DNA from: Fuerstiella sp.
Lineage (GTDB): Bacteria; Planctomycetota; Planctomycetia; Planctomycetales; Planctomycetaceae
DNA length: 64,000 nucleotides
Assembly: GCA_022447225.1 (NCBI GenBank)
Contig: JAKVAZ010000012.1
Coordinates: forward strand, 62,001-126,000
Reading direction: 5' to 3'
In this document: positions 27,735-37,154 of the stretch, piece by piece
Position numbering within the stretch: the first letter of the stretch is position 1
Layout: each line of letters begins with the position of its first letter
Notes under the pieces: generated by a model
The model's database searches: none
Told to the model about the DNA's origin: nothing
What the model saw: only the letters and a program-made list of their open reading frames with translations
Program-made: the position numbers and the translations under genes

Positions 27735-29015
27735 TTAAACAAAGAATCCGCCGAGAAACTTCAGGAAGCCGGATTCACCGGTTCCTGGCTGGAACCACAT
27801 CCACATTGTTCGCACAAGCTCGAAACCGGCGAACGCTCCGACTGCGGAAAACACCGAGCCACCTACGACACCCAGTGCAACGCCGGTTCCCCATGGTGCT
27901 TCTGCGCCACGCGTGCCGGGGGGCGGAAGAGTTTCAAACCCAACCTGACTCTGCCCGGACTCGAACTCCTCTTCGTCGTCTGCCTCGAAGACATCATCCA
28001 TATCGTCTTCAAAATCGTCTCCGAATTCATCATCCTGAAACGATTCTTCATCCGCAAATTCTTCGTCTACGGACGAGAATTCCATGTCGGTGTCGGTGGC
28101 ACCATCGTCGTCGAACATCAGGATACTGGTGTCCGTTCCAGCGTCCTGTTCCTCTGCGTCCAGCAATCCCAGGTCGAATTCTCCGGTGGTGAACGCATCG
28201 TCGGATGAATCCTGAAGGCCCAATTCGGCTTCCTTCATATCCATCTGCTGAGTTTCGTCGCCTTGATCTGCTGAGACCGGTGGTACCATCGCCGTCGTGA
28301 TTCCACTGTCATCGGTCTCAAGTGAAATTCCGCTGCCGTGATCAGCATCCAGTGAGATTCCGCTGTCGCCGGATTCAAGGCTGATCCCGCTGTCGCCAAC
28401 TTCCAGTGAGATGCCGCTGTCAGCGGCAAAATTGCTGTCAACGCCTTCAAGACTGATTCCGCTGTCGGAAATGTCGAGGCTGATTCCACTATCGTCGTCC
28501 GCGGAACCCAGTGTGATTCCACTGTCGGGATCTTTTTTATTGTTACCCGGATCGCCGCCTGCCATCTTAACATCGCTGTCAGAGTCCGACAGGGACGCTT
28601 CTGAGTCGTTATCGAACTCCAGCACACTATCATCCGTTTCAGAGGAATCGTTAGACTCGAGTGTGGGTCCTGAATCACCGGTAAGACGTACGTCACTGTC
28701 CGAGGCGCTCAAGTCCTCAACACCGTCTTCGTCAAACAATGAAGAATGAGAGTAGAGTTTGACGTCGCTGTCTGAGGCGTCCAGCAGATCCGCTTCTGCG
28801 TCTTTTTCCGTTTCGATCGCATCAAGTGGAATTTCCGGTGACGAATCGGTTTCACGAGTGCGCGCAAACTCGTCTATATCTTCTTGGCGAAACTTCCAGC
28901 TACCACGGTTCGCAAAGCCGCGAATAACACCGGCTTCACGTTCAGTGGAGAGCTCAACCGGAGTAATCCCGAGTCGTTTGGCGGCTTCTTCCAGCGTCAG
29001 ATATTTTTTTGCCAT
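27735..29015 (-). CDS. HTH protein with acidic DSDV/DSGISL repeats and C-terminal membrane anchor
   Basis: The 426-residue protein begins with a MerR/excisionase-like helix-turn-helix (LTLEEAAKRLGITPVELS, then WKFRQEDIDEFAR, residues 6-51). A long acidic, low-complexity part follows, with three SDSDVKL/SDSDVRL/SDSDVKM units (81-151) and eight DSGISL-like units (164-240). The region to about 340 is Asp/Glu-rich. The last 70 residues hold a hydrophobic helix (GTGVALGVVGGSVFSAVGAFAGF). HTH plus DSDVKL repeats occur in planctomycete proteins of unknown function. A DNA-binding domain tethered to a membrane is unusual. The role is unknown. Confidence 0.78.
   Translation of the reverse strand: MAKKYLTLEEAAKRLGITPVELSTEREAGVIRGFANRGSWKFRQEDIDEFARTRETDSSPEIPLDAIETEKDAEADLLDASDSDVKLYSHSSLFDEDGVEDLSASDSDVRLTGDSGPTLESNDSSETDDSVLEFDNDSEASLSDSDSDVKMAGGDPGNNKKDPDSGITLGSADDDSGISLDISDSGISLEGVDSNFAADSGISLEVGDSGISLESGDSGISLDADHGSGISLETDDSGITTAMVPPVSADQGDETQQMDMKEAELGLQDSSDDAFTTGEFDLGLLDAEEQDAGTDTSILMFDDDGATDTDMEFSSVDEEFADEESFQDDEFGDDFEDDMDDVFEADDEEEFESGQSQVGFETLPPPGTRGAEAPWGTGVALGVVGGSVFSAVGAFAGFELVRTMWMWFQPGTGESGFLKFLGGFFV
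28296..28526 (-). repeat. DSGISL-coding repeats
   Basis: Eight in-frame copies of a short unit encoding (D/G)SGI(S/T)(L/T) with variable spacers, on the minus strand. On the plus strand they appear as repeated gattccgctgtc-like blocks. The DNA copies are similar enough to suggest slippage or unequal recombination. Confidence 0.75.
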
Positions 29016-30193
29016 GCTCGACGATCTATCCGAGAAGTCGGGTGGACAGACTGAACGGGTTCTGTGAAATCACGGAACTCGTTTCTAAGTTGCATTGTGC
29101 GAGTCGCGACTTGGCGACCACCACGATCTCACACATATTACTACTGATTCCAGATTTTTAGTTGAGGAATTGTGAGATGCAAGATCTTTGTTTGTTCCAC
29201 GGGTGCTTTGGTCAAAGCTTTCTGTGAGCTTACCAGGCAGGGGGATCTGCATGAATGGCTCTAGAAACAACTAACGAGGTATTTATCTATATTAATCTAA
29301 TGATATCGAAACATAACCATATGATGTGGTAAGCCGATCCATCGCTCCATTTCGAGTGTCGGCCAATTTGTCACCCCGACTACAAAAAAAACGCGGATCG
29401 GTAATGTCCAACGGAGTCTGTGGGTTGCAACGGTTCCACAAATGGGGGTAAACGTAGCCGTTGCAGCAATTTTATCTGCGATTGGCGTACTGGTTACCAG
29501 GTGGTGACATTCACAATTGATGATCCTTAATAAATCATGCTGAAATTAATCAAATCGGCGAAGATTTAGTCATCCTGTACATAACACTGCCGGCGCAAGA
29601 TCGCATTTTCCTGTGGGTGTGCTCAAAGATATCGCTTTCACCGAAGGCTACTGGTGCAGCTGAAGACAACAGTGATGAGTCAATTTGTGGTCATTGGCGG
29701 GGACTTCCGGACCTTTTCTCGAGGATCAAACTGTAACATCAGTGCAGGAATGTCAGGAATTGTCCGAAATTTGCTTCATCATGTTGGTTGATGACGGTTG
29801 GCGCGTTGCGGAACGGTTGTGTTTACGGGGTTTGGCTCAGAACAACTTCCGGGCGGTCAGTTCTCCTGCACAGATACTTGCGTCTGTGATCAATACGGTG
29901 GCTCGACCCAATCATCTCAGCTTTGCGGAGATGCGCCGGATCTCGTTGTTCGTGCAGACGATTGTGGCTGGGGTGTCGTAATCGGGTACCAGGTGACGTC
30001 AGCAGATTTGGATCACCGGACTGTTCGATTGAGACAAATCGTTCCGAGAAACGGCATTAGCGGATAAAAGTGTTTCAGGCTAGAATTTCGGGTGTTCCTC
30101 TCAGCTGGACGTGTTCTGGAGTCCGAGCAGTTTGAATCGAGTTGGGGGGGAGTGGCGTATACTGGGCATTTATGTTTTGTGATCTGCAGTGGT
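29016..30193. other. Large gene-poor stretch of about 1.2 kb
   Basis: The stretch 29280-29345 is clearly AT-rich against its surroundings. A perfect 8-bp inverted repeat TGCAACGG / CCGTTGCA (29426-29433 and 29458-29465, 24-base loop) lies further on. Open frames at 29685-29981 and 29798-30067 (plus) overlap in different frames and show no domain. They could be a decayed gene but I cannot support a call. The HTH-gene promoter lies at the left end. Confidence 0.4.
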
Positions 30194-30622
30194 ATGTGGT
30201 GTCAACACGAAATCTTACTTCCCGCGTGCAACCGTGGTTGTCACGTGATTACTCAGCACGTTGTGGGTGGTTGTCCCGAAATTCGTCAGATGCGGACAGG
30301 ACTTTTGCATGTTTTCATATGTCATACGTCTGCGTCGCTGACGCTCAATGAGAATGCAGACCCGGATGTGCTGACGGACATGACGATGGCCTGTAACCGG
30401 CTGGTACCTGAAACCTGGCCGTGGAGTCATACCTGTGAGGGGGCGGACGACATGCCTGCTCATGTTAAGTCATCATTGACAGATTCTTCGATCAGTGTTC
30501 CTGTCAGGGATGGTCGGATTCTTACCGGAACGTGGCAGGGAATTTATCTGTGTGAGCATCGGAATCACGGTGGAAGTCGTCGTTTGATTCTCACCTTACA
30601 CGGGGAGTCGGTTGATGGTTGA
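30194..30622 (+). CDS. yjbQ: YjbQ family (UPF0047) protein
   Basis: ATG 30194 gives 142 residues of the YjbQ fold. [20 protein letters not shown] contains the conserved Ser-Asn-Asp metal-site cluster, and [18 protein letters not shown] is the family C-terminal signature with the conserved histidine. YjbQ has weak thiamine-phosphate synthase activity in E. coli, but the physiological role is not settled. The frame stays open upstream to 30092 without similarity. Its stop lies inside the kdsA start region (8-base overlap), so the two genes are translated together. Confidence 0.9.
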   Translation: MWCQHEILLPACNRGCHVITQHVVGGCPEIRQMRTGLLHVFICHTSASLTLNENADPDVLTDMTMACNRLVPETWPWSHTCEGADDMPAHVKSSLTDSSISVPVRDGRILTGTWQGIYLCEHRNHGGSRRLILTLHGESVDG

Positions 30623-31544
30623 TCGAGCTGATTCGGAAGAGCAATGTCTGCAGAATCCGGTTGCAATAGGGGGGCATCGTACGGGATCGGATCAGCCACT
30701 GTTATTTATTGCGGGGCCGTGCGTGATCGAATCCGAGGATCTGTTGAAACGGATTGCAGACCATCTGGCGGAGATAGAACAGAAACAGGCGTGCCGTTTT
30801 GTCTTCAAGGCCAGTTTTGACAAAGCAAACCGCACGAGTGTGAACAGTTATCGTGGTCCAGGGCTTCACGAAGGGCTACGCATGCTGGAACAGATTTCCC
30901 GGATGTCAGGTCTCCCGGTTACGACAGACATTCATGAAGCATCGCAGGCGGAACCGTGCAGTGAAATCTGTTCAATCCTGCAAATTCCCGCATTTCTGGC
31001 CAGGCAGACAGACCTGCTGGTGGCCGCAGCAAATGCGGCCGTATGCCGGAACATTTGTGTGAATATCAAGAAACCACAGTTTGTTGCCCCCGAAGACACC
31101 GCTCATGCCGTACGTAAATGTGAGGCTCAGGGTCTGAAGAAGGTCTTACTGACAGAACGGGGAACAACGTTCGGATATGGTCGCCTGGTCAACGATTTTC
31201 GCAGTATACCGATTATGCAGAATTTGGGCGTACCGGTGGTGTTTGACGCGACGCACAGCGTCCAGCTTCCCGGAGGCGAAACGACAGGCGGGCAGTCCGC
31301 CATGGTGTTTCCACTGGCAAGAGCTGCTGTGGCAGCAGGGGCCGACGCCGTGTTCTTTGAAACCCATCCCAATCCGGAAGAAGCAATGAGCGACGGACCG
31401 AATCTGGTCCGGCTTGATCAGGCAGCGACACTGGTCAGACAATTGTCTGCGATCCGTGAAGTTACCTTAAATCTGTCCAGTCAGGACCCAAGCCGGACGG
31501 TTACATCCCCGCCGGAATCGGGGGATCAGTTGAATGTTTCATGA
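30615..31544 (+). CDS. kdsA: 3-Deoxy-8-phosphooctulonate synthase
   Basis: KdsA condenses arabinose-5-phosphate with phosphoenolpyruvate to Kdo-8-phosphate, for lipopolysaccharide core. Landmarks include [86 protein letters not shown] and [16 protein letters not shown]. It therefore suggests a Gram-negative-type outer membrane with Kdo. ATG 30615 (309 residues) is preferred over TTG 30612. It overlaps yjbQ. No kdsB, kdsC or kdsD is adjacent. Confidence 0.95.
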   Translation: MVDRADSEEQCLQNPVAIGGHRTGSDQPLLFIAGPCVIESEDLLKRIADHLAEIEQKQACRFVFKASFDKANRTSVNSYRGPGLHEGLRMLEQISRMSGLPVTTDIHEASQAEPCSEICSILQIPAFLARQTDLLVAAANAAVCRNICVNIKKPQFVAPEDTAHAVRKCEAQGLKKVLLTERGTTFGYGRLVNDFRSIPIMQNLGVPVVFDATHSVQLPGGETTGGQSAMVFPLARAAVAAGADAVFFETHPNPEEAMSDGPNLVRLDQAATLVRQLSAIREVTLNLSSQDPSRTVTSPPESGDQLNVS

Positions 31545-31602
31545 GCAGGATCCATCGGTTACGACAATCGGATGATTCTGAGCTGAGAATCAGGAATTTG
31601 AA

Positions 31603-33432
31603 ATGTTATTAGTGAGCCCCTCCTGGATTCAAAAAAACAATGTGCCCGTCGTGGCCGCATTACTGTGCCTTATGACGGTTATTGCAGGCTGCGGTCCGGA
31701 ACCGGGACCATCAGTGACATCGATCGCACCGACCGAGTCGCGTAATCAGAGCACACTTGATTCGTGTCGAACACGTCTCGAAGGTGCGGCTCGTCGGCTA
31801 CGTCCGGACTCTTTGGTTGCCGTCAATGAGATAGCCTCGAACGTCAGTGCATTCAACGGATGGCTGACTGAATGTGCGCTAGACGGGCTCGAGGAACTGC
31901 AGGTAAGCGAGGCCAATCTGGCATTTCTTGATTCATCGGCACAGCGTTCCGTTTCAGCACCTCGATTCACAGCTCGTGATGCTGTCTATATTCGTGATTC
32001 CCTGATTGCGTCACAGCTGGCGCAGGCCATTGTGGAACGGCCGAGTTCACACGACGGTTCAGAGGTTTCGCGTATCCTCAGCATCTTTCGCTGGGTTGGA
32101 AATAATATCAGTCTGGAGGACACGGCAGCATTGTCTTCATCAAAAGGGTTTCTGGACACGTTGCTGAGCGGGCGAGGGACTGTTCGGTCACGAGTCTGGA
32201 TTTTGGCTGTATTGCTGCGGCAACTGCAAACGGACGTGGTGATTCTGTTGCCTCATGATACACCAAAAGGTTCAGAAGATCACTCAGAGTTCCTGATTGC
32301 CGTATGTGTCAATGATGATGTTCTACTGTTTGATCCGCTAACCTGGCTGCCGATTCCTTCGGAAGAAGACGATTCGATTCAAATCAATGAACCTGCCGGA
32401 TCAGAATATTTGGCGGCCAATGAAAAATGGCACGAGCCACAGGTCCGAATTATTGCCGAAACATCTGCAATTTGTCCCCGAATGCTGATTCTCCAGGATC
32501 AGCTTCCCGTTGAATTGTCGGCCATGCTTTACGAAGAGATCGCAGGCGGCACGTCTGAAATCAGGCCTCTGATCGACCGTGTGATTTCCTCAGGTCCTGG
32601 CGTATTTTTAGCTGAACATTTCGCCCGATGGGACTGGCCGGATCAACAGGCTATTGCCGCCATTGCGCCCGACGAAGCACAGCAGCGAACTCATGATCAA
32701 CTGATGAAACCATTCGAAGCGCCCTACAACCGTCCACCACTGGAACTGGACACGGACTTCAACGATGTTCTGAGTGATCCGACACTTACGGCCCAACAGC
32801 GGGAATCACTGTGGGAACAGAAATGGAAGATGGAAGTCGAGAAAATCAGGGAACTGGAAAAGGAACGTGACGTTACAAAATTGTTTGGACGGCCATCAAG
32901 TTATTTGCTGAAAATTCGGCTGGAGCAGGTGGAAGGAAGCAGTGATCGCAGGATTATTCAGCAGTTGCTCAGGATACGAAATGCATGCATAGACGACGCC
33001 ATTCAGTTCACTGTACCGCGGTCTGTTGATCACAGCGGACAGAAGTCAATTCCGATCCCTGAGTCACTACAGAAAGTCAATCGGGAAGCCGGTGGCAACG
33101 CTCTGTACTGGATCGCCCTGTGTCAAATTGACCGGTCACAGCTGGGTACTGCGATTTCCAGTTTTATGAGTTATCGACGCCAGTATCCCGAGGGAAAATG
33201 GTTCTATCCATCGTTAATGAATCAGGCATTGTCAGAAATGGCACTGGAACGACATGATGCTGCCGTTGTCACGTTCAGCGAAGCAGACCATGAGTCAAAT
33301 CCGGACCGAAAACGAGTTGGCATACTGCTGAAACGCCTTAGAGCCGCTATAGAGCGAGAGAAGTCGTCCGCTGGCTCCGTGCAGGATGCCTCGTCGAAAT
33401 TCGTTTTCAATAATTCTTTACCGGCTGACTGA
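31603..33432 (+). CDS. Lipoprotein with transglutaminase-like region, probably catalytically altered
   Basis: The 609-residue product has a lipoprotein signal peptide with lipobox VIAGC (Cys30), so it should be membrane-anchored after export. Residues about 150-250 (ILSIFRWVGNNIS, GRGTVRSRVWILAVLLRQL, LFDPLTWLPIP) follow the transglutaminase-like pattern found in planctomycete lipoproteins. However, the position expected to be the catalytic cysteine lies in a stretch without Cys, so peptidase or crosslinking activity is doubtful. The C-terminal half is helical and charged, with a tetratricopeptide-like stretch (ALYWIALCQIDRSQLGTAISSF). Function unknown. Confidence 0.75.
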   Translation: MLLVSPSWIQKNNVPVVAALLCLMTVIAGCGPEPGPSVTSIAPTESRNQSTLDSCRTRLEGAARRLRPDSLVAVNEIASNVSAFNGWLTECALDGLEELQVSEANLAFLDSSAQRSVSAPRFTARDAVYIRDSLIASQLAQAIVERPSSHDGSEVSRILSIFRWVGNNISLEDTAALSSSKGFLDTLLSGRGTVRSRVWILAVLLRQLQTDVVILLPHDTPKGSEDHSEFLIAVCVNDDVLLFDPLTWLPIPSEEDDSIQINEPAGSEYLAANEKWHEPQVRIIAETSAICPRMLILQDQLPVELSAMLYEEIAGGTSEIRPLIDRVISSGPGVFLAEHFARWDWPDQQAIAAIAPDEAQQRTHDQLMKPFEAPYNRPPLELDTDFNDVLSDPTLTAQQRESLWEQKWKMEVEKIRELEKERDVTKLFGRPSSYLLKIRLEQVEGSSDRRIIQQLLRIRNACIDDAIQFTVPRSVDHSGQKSIPIPESLQKVNREAGGNALYWIALCQIDRSQLGTAISSFMSYRRQYPEGKWFYPSLMNQALSEMALERHDAAVVTFSEADHESNPDRKRVGILLKRLRAAIEREKSSAGSVQDASSKFVFNNSLPAD

Positions 33433-33848
33433 CGGTTTATCGCAATCTCCAGGGCGCGCCCCGGTGGTTCACTGGCAACTTGGCAGTTGCACCGTGACCA
33501 GTCGAAGTCTGCTGACCTCTGCAGATACGTTCAACCGACGACATCGCTGTATGCCGAGTCATACCGGTGTCATCGTCAGCTGTCTGTCAGGGCGCGTTGG
33601 CCGGCAGCGTGTTGAAAACCGTCAACACCTGATGTGTTTTCTCAACGGTCGCAGCAGCGGTTGCCGGGAAAACGGCAGTGTTTCTCCTCATGTCAACGGA
33701 TTGGAACAGTCCGGCACTCCGTTTGTTGATACCGATGTATGCTGACATTGTCGCGGTCTGTGTCGTGGTTCCTTCATGCCTGTCAATGACCAGTCAAGGA
33801 TTTGGTCGAAGGCCCCGGCGTTCCTGTCATTTTAATGTGAGTATCAGA
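33433..33848. other. Intergenic gap of about 0.4 kb
   Basis: The stretch has a small perfect stem GCAACT-TGGC-AGTTGC (33475-33490) just after the lipoprotein gene, nested near an ACTGG/CCAGT pair, possibly part of a terminator. Also present is the palindrome GGGCGCGCCC. The frame of the next gene is open from 33678 but that part is not similar to the family. Confidence 0.35.
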
Positions 33849-35357
33849 ATGCAGTCGTTCAATTTGACCGTCATTTGCAGCGCTATGCCTGGATTCATTC
33901 GATGCATCAGCGCTGCTCTCGCGGGAAAAATTCGACAGTTTGAATGCTACTCTATTCCGGAAGCAGGGCAGATGGTGCATATGCATGATTCGGATTTTAT
34001 TGTGGTTGACCTGCGCCGTTCCGGTCGTAAGCAATGCGACCGAATCTGGGCGTTATTACAGAACGCTCAGCAGTGTCGATGCATTGCTGTCGTACATGCT
34101 GAAGAACTGTCAACTTCTGACGTGCCCATTGAACTTTCAAATCGTGTTCAGATTGTTGAACAACAGTCGGTCGACACCGACCTGACCTCCGTTTCACTGG
34201 CAGTGGCAGCCGCAATGGATACCACACTAGAGTTCGTGGACGAAATGAACACAAATCCTGCCCGGAAGGACCCCGTTTTCAGCGACGTCACGGCTCTGGC
34301 CCAGTACAGTCACAGCAATACGGATGACAGGACACCGTCAGGAATTCAGACACCGGCGACACCTGAATCAGACGCACCGATTGCAGTTCGGTACCGGACG
34401 GAAACACCTGAACTGTACCAGATGCTGGACCGACTCCAGGTTGCCGCTCAGCACGATGTTACGATTTTACTGATCGGGGAAACCGGTTGTGGAAAGACTC
34501 ATCTTGCGCGACTGATTCATGAGGCATCGTTACGCGAATCCGAACCACTGGTGACCGTTGCCTGCGGGGCGCTGCCAGGCGAATTGATTGAAAGTGAACT
34601 GTTTGGTCACGTCAGAGGTGCATTCACCAGCGCACACGCAGACAAGGACGGAAAATTTCTGGCAGTAGGACGTGGTACCGTTCTTTTGGACGAAATTGAC
34701 GTATTACCTCCTGAACAACAGGTCAAGCTGCTGCGTGTGATTGAAACAGGACAATTTGAAGCTGTGGGGTCTAATCGAACACTCCATATGGAAGCTCGCA
34801 TCATCGCCGCCAGCAATCTCGAACTTCAGCCACTTGTCGAACAGGGAAGGTTCCGTCCCGACTTGTACTATCGGTTGAACACACTGACGTTTCGTATTCC
34901 GCCACTACGCAGGAGACTTCCCGATATCGAACCGCTGACTAAGTATTTTGTCGACTCTCATGCCCGGCGACACGGTATTGATTCTCTGCAGATCAGCCGC
35001 GATTTTCTGCGTTCTTTGCTGAACTATCCGTGGCCAGGAAATGTTCGAGAAATGGAAAACGCGATACGAAGTGCTGTGATTTATAATAAAAACGGTGAAT
35101 TGATCGCAGCCTCACTGCCTCCTCACATTGTCGCCGGCACTGCGGGGCCGGCCAACGATCCCTCGGTCGCCGAATGCTTTAGCGAAACAGCAGAAGCAAC
35201 GCTTGAGAATCGGATTGAGTTGACTGAGAAAGATATTATTGAACAGGCACTGCTGGAAAACAGTTTCAACAGGACGCGTACCGCACGTGAACTGGGAATC
35301 AGTCGTGTTACTCTCTATAACAAAATGAAAAAATACGGAATGATGCAGGCCAGATAA
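33849..35357 (+). CDS. Sigma-54-dependent transcription activator, Fis-type
   Basis: A bacterial enhancer-binding protein. From ATG 33849 it has 502 residues: an N-terminal receiver-like region of about 120 residues, a central AAA+ ATPase and a C-terminal Fis-type helix-turn-helix (NRTRTARELGISRVTLYNK). The AAA+ part shows Walker A GETGCGKT, ESELFGHVRGAFTSA (the sigma-54 contact loop, normally GAFTGA), Walker B VLLDEIDVLPP and the sensor/arginine finger FRPDLYYRLNTLTFRIPPLRRR. The N-terminal region has only a weak receiver pattern (DSDFIVVDLRRSGRKQCD) and lacks an obvious TDxxMP phosphosite. It activates sigma-54 promoters; targets unknown. An in-frame start at 33678 is possible. Confidence 0.9.
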   Translation: MQSFNLTVICSAMPGFIRCISAALAGKIRQFECYSIPEAGQMVHMHDSDFIVVDLRRSGRKQCDRIWALLQNAQQCRCIAVVHAEELSTSDVPIELSNRVQIVEQQSVDTDLTSVSLAVAAAMDTTLEFVDEMNTNPARKDPVFSDVTALAQYSHSNTDDRTPSGIQTPATPESDAPIAVRYRTETPELYQMLDRLQVAAQHDVTILLIGETGCGKTHLARLIHEASLRESEPLVTVACGALPGELIESELFGHVRGAFTSAHADKDGKFLAVGRGTVLLDEIDVLPPEQQVKLLRVIETGQFEAVGSNRTLHMEARIIAASNLELQPLVEQGRFRPDLYYRLNTLTFRIPPLRRRLPDIEPLTKYFVDSHARRHGIDSLQISRDFLRSLLNYPWPGNVREMENAIRSAVIYNKNGELIAASLPPHIVAGTAGPANDPSVAECFSETAEATLENRIELTEKDIIEQALLENSFNRTRTARELGISRVTLYNKMKKYGMMQAR

Positions 35358-35522
35358 CGGCAGCGCAGCGAGGTGGTGCACCGGTGCAGCAGTCGATAGC
35401 ATTTCATCAGGTATTCGGGAAATGATTTCAACCTGGGTTTGAATTGGGCGTTCCGGGATTCTGGTGCGGATAGGTGTGATGCAGAAATCACCGCGAAGTC
35501 ATCGGCAAACTGGCGTGACGCA

Positions 35523-37154
35523 ATGAATTGGCGACTTGTTGCACGACTACTCGGACTGCTGTCCCTGTTGATCGCATCGTGCATGGTACTCAGCCTCCCC
35601 TGGTCCTGGCCGGAACTGGGGCAGACTGCCGTATTTGAATTTCGGGCGTTGAAAGGAATGCTGCTGGCGATTGGAGTCAGTACGTTATTTGGGGTCGGAC
35701 TCATCGCCTGTGGCCGAAACTCTTCAGGAAGCGTTTTACGGAAAGAAGCACTGGCTGTTGTAGGACTTGGTTGGCTGCTTTGCGGATTCCTGGGAAGTCT
35801 GCCCTATTTGCTGACTCCGACTTATCGTTTGCCCGGTGTCCCGATGTCGCTGGCAGATGCAATGTTCGAATCGATTTCGGGATTTTCAACAACGGGCGCT
35901 TCTGTTCTGACTCAGCTTGAGGTTCCGCCTGGAGTGGCTGATTGCGAACTGGCAGCGAAGAACCGAAACATTGCTTATGTACCGCGCAGCGTGCTCTTTT
36001 GGAGATCATTGACGCACTGGCTGGGGGGTATGGGAATTATTGTGTTGTTTGTGGCGATTCTTGGGCAGTTGGGAGTCGGCGGGAAGGCACTGATGCGCCG
36101 CGAGGTTCCCGGTCCGATCGCGGATACATTGCGACCTCGCGTGCGCGAAACGGCAATGATTATGTGGACGATTTATCTGGCATTGTCAGGCCTTCTGGTT
36201 CTGATTTTACTTTGTCAGGGAATGAGCTTGTTCGAGTCCTTCTGTCATACATTCGGGACACTGGCGACCGGCGGCTTCAGTACGCGTAACGGAAGTGTGG
36301 GGGCGTTTGGCAGTAACACGATCGAGTTCACACTGACGATTTTCATGCTGGCTGCCGGTATTAACTTCAATTTGTACTACGTATTTCTGAAGCAACCGCC
36401 CGGACCGGACCGGACCGGGCCTCTGCAACGGTTGATGTTAATTACACGTGATCCGGAATTTCGGGTTTATTTAAGTATTATTGTTGTTTCAGCAATGGGG
36501 GTATCGCTTGTTCTTTTGAATTCCGGCACCTACGACACACTGGCAACGGCATCACGCCATGCCTGGTTCAATGTTGTTGCAGTGATCACCACAACAGGAT
36601 TCGGTACGCAGGATTTTGCCGCCTGGCCGTGGTTTGGTCAGGCGTGGCTGTTGGTTCTCATGTTTGTGGGCGCCTGTTCCGGATCAACCGGCGGCGGAAT
36701 TAAAGTTATTCGCTGCATTGTCCTTTTCAAGGTTCTGCTGCTCGAAACAGAACGCGCGTTCCGCCCGAACCTGATTCGGCCGGTACGTCTTTCCGGACAA
36801 CGGGTGGACGACTCGGTTGGCAAAGATGTACTGATCTACATTTGCCTGATTACTGCAATCTTTGCGGGGAGCTGGATGGCACTGGTTGGCCTTGAATCAT
36901 TCTCACCACGATCTCTGGAGCAATGGAACCACTCCGACCGGGGGGCGGGTTCTATTCTTACGGATTGTGCAGGCGCTGTGACTGCGACACTGAACAATAT
37001 TGGTCCGGGACTCGGGGTCTGTGGTCCTCACGGTAATTACACACATTTTTCGGATCCAGGGAAGATCTTGCTGACTTTACTGATGCTTTTGGGACGTCTC
37101 GAACTGTTCGCTGTCATGGTACTGTTCGTCCCCGGATTCTGGAGACTGCATTGA
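35523..37154 (+). CDS. trkH: TrkH-type potassium uptake protein, membrane subunit
   Basis: The channel-like subunit of Trk/Ktr K+ uptake in the inner membrane. From ATG 35523 it has 543 residues with 10-12 hydrophobic spans and the four pore-filter segments: ISGFSTTGASVL, TLATGGFSTRNGS, TTTGFGTQDF and NNIGPGLGVCG. WRSLTHWLGGMGIIV and ACSGSTGGGIKVIR are also characteristic. A TrkA-type regulatory subunit is not adjacent in this window. The last bases overlap the start of the SGNH gene. Confidence 0.95.
   Translation: MNWRLVARLLGLLSLLIASCMVLSLPWSWPELGQTAVFEFRALKGMLLAIGVSTLFGVGLIACGRNSSGSVLRKEALAVVGLGWLLCGFLGSLPYLLTPTYRLPGVPMSLADAMFESISGFSTTGASVLTQLEVPPGVADCELAAKNRNIAYVPRSVLFWRSLTHWLGGMGIIVLFVAILGQLGVGGKALMRREVPGPIADTLRPRVRETAMIMWTIYLALSGLLVLILLCQGMSLFESFCHTFGTLATGGFSTRNGSVGAFGSNTIEFTLTIFMLAAGINFNLYYVFLKQPPGPDRTGPLQRLMLITRDPEFRVYLSIIVVSAMGVSLVLLNSGTYDTLATASRHAWFNVVAVITTTGFGTQDFAAWPWFGQAWLLVLMFVGACSGSTGGGIKVIRCIVLFKVLLLETERAFRPNLIRPVRLSGQRVDDSVGKDVLIYICLITAIFAGSWMALVGLESFSPRSLEQWNHSDRGAGSILTDCAGAVTATLNNIGPGLGVCGPHGNYTHFSDPGKILLTLLMLLGRLELFAVMVLFVPGFWRLH

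Noticed and set aside
28296-28526. Regular repeats considered as CRISPR
   Set aside because: They are in-frame coding repeats with no unique equal-length spacers and no cas genes nearby.
29685-30067. Overlapping frames of 98 and 89 residues
   Set aside because: They overlap in different frames, neither shows any domain, and no frameshift reconstruction gave a better protein.
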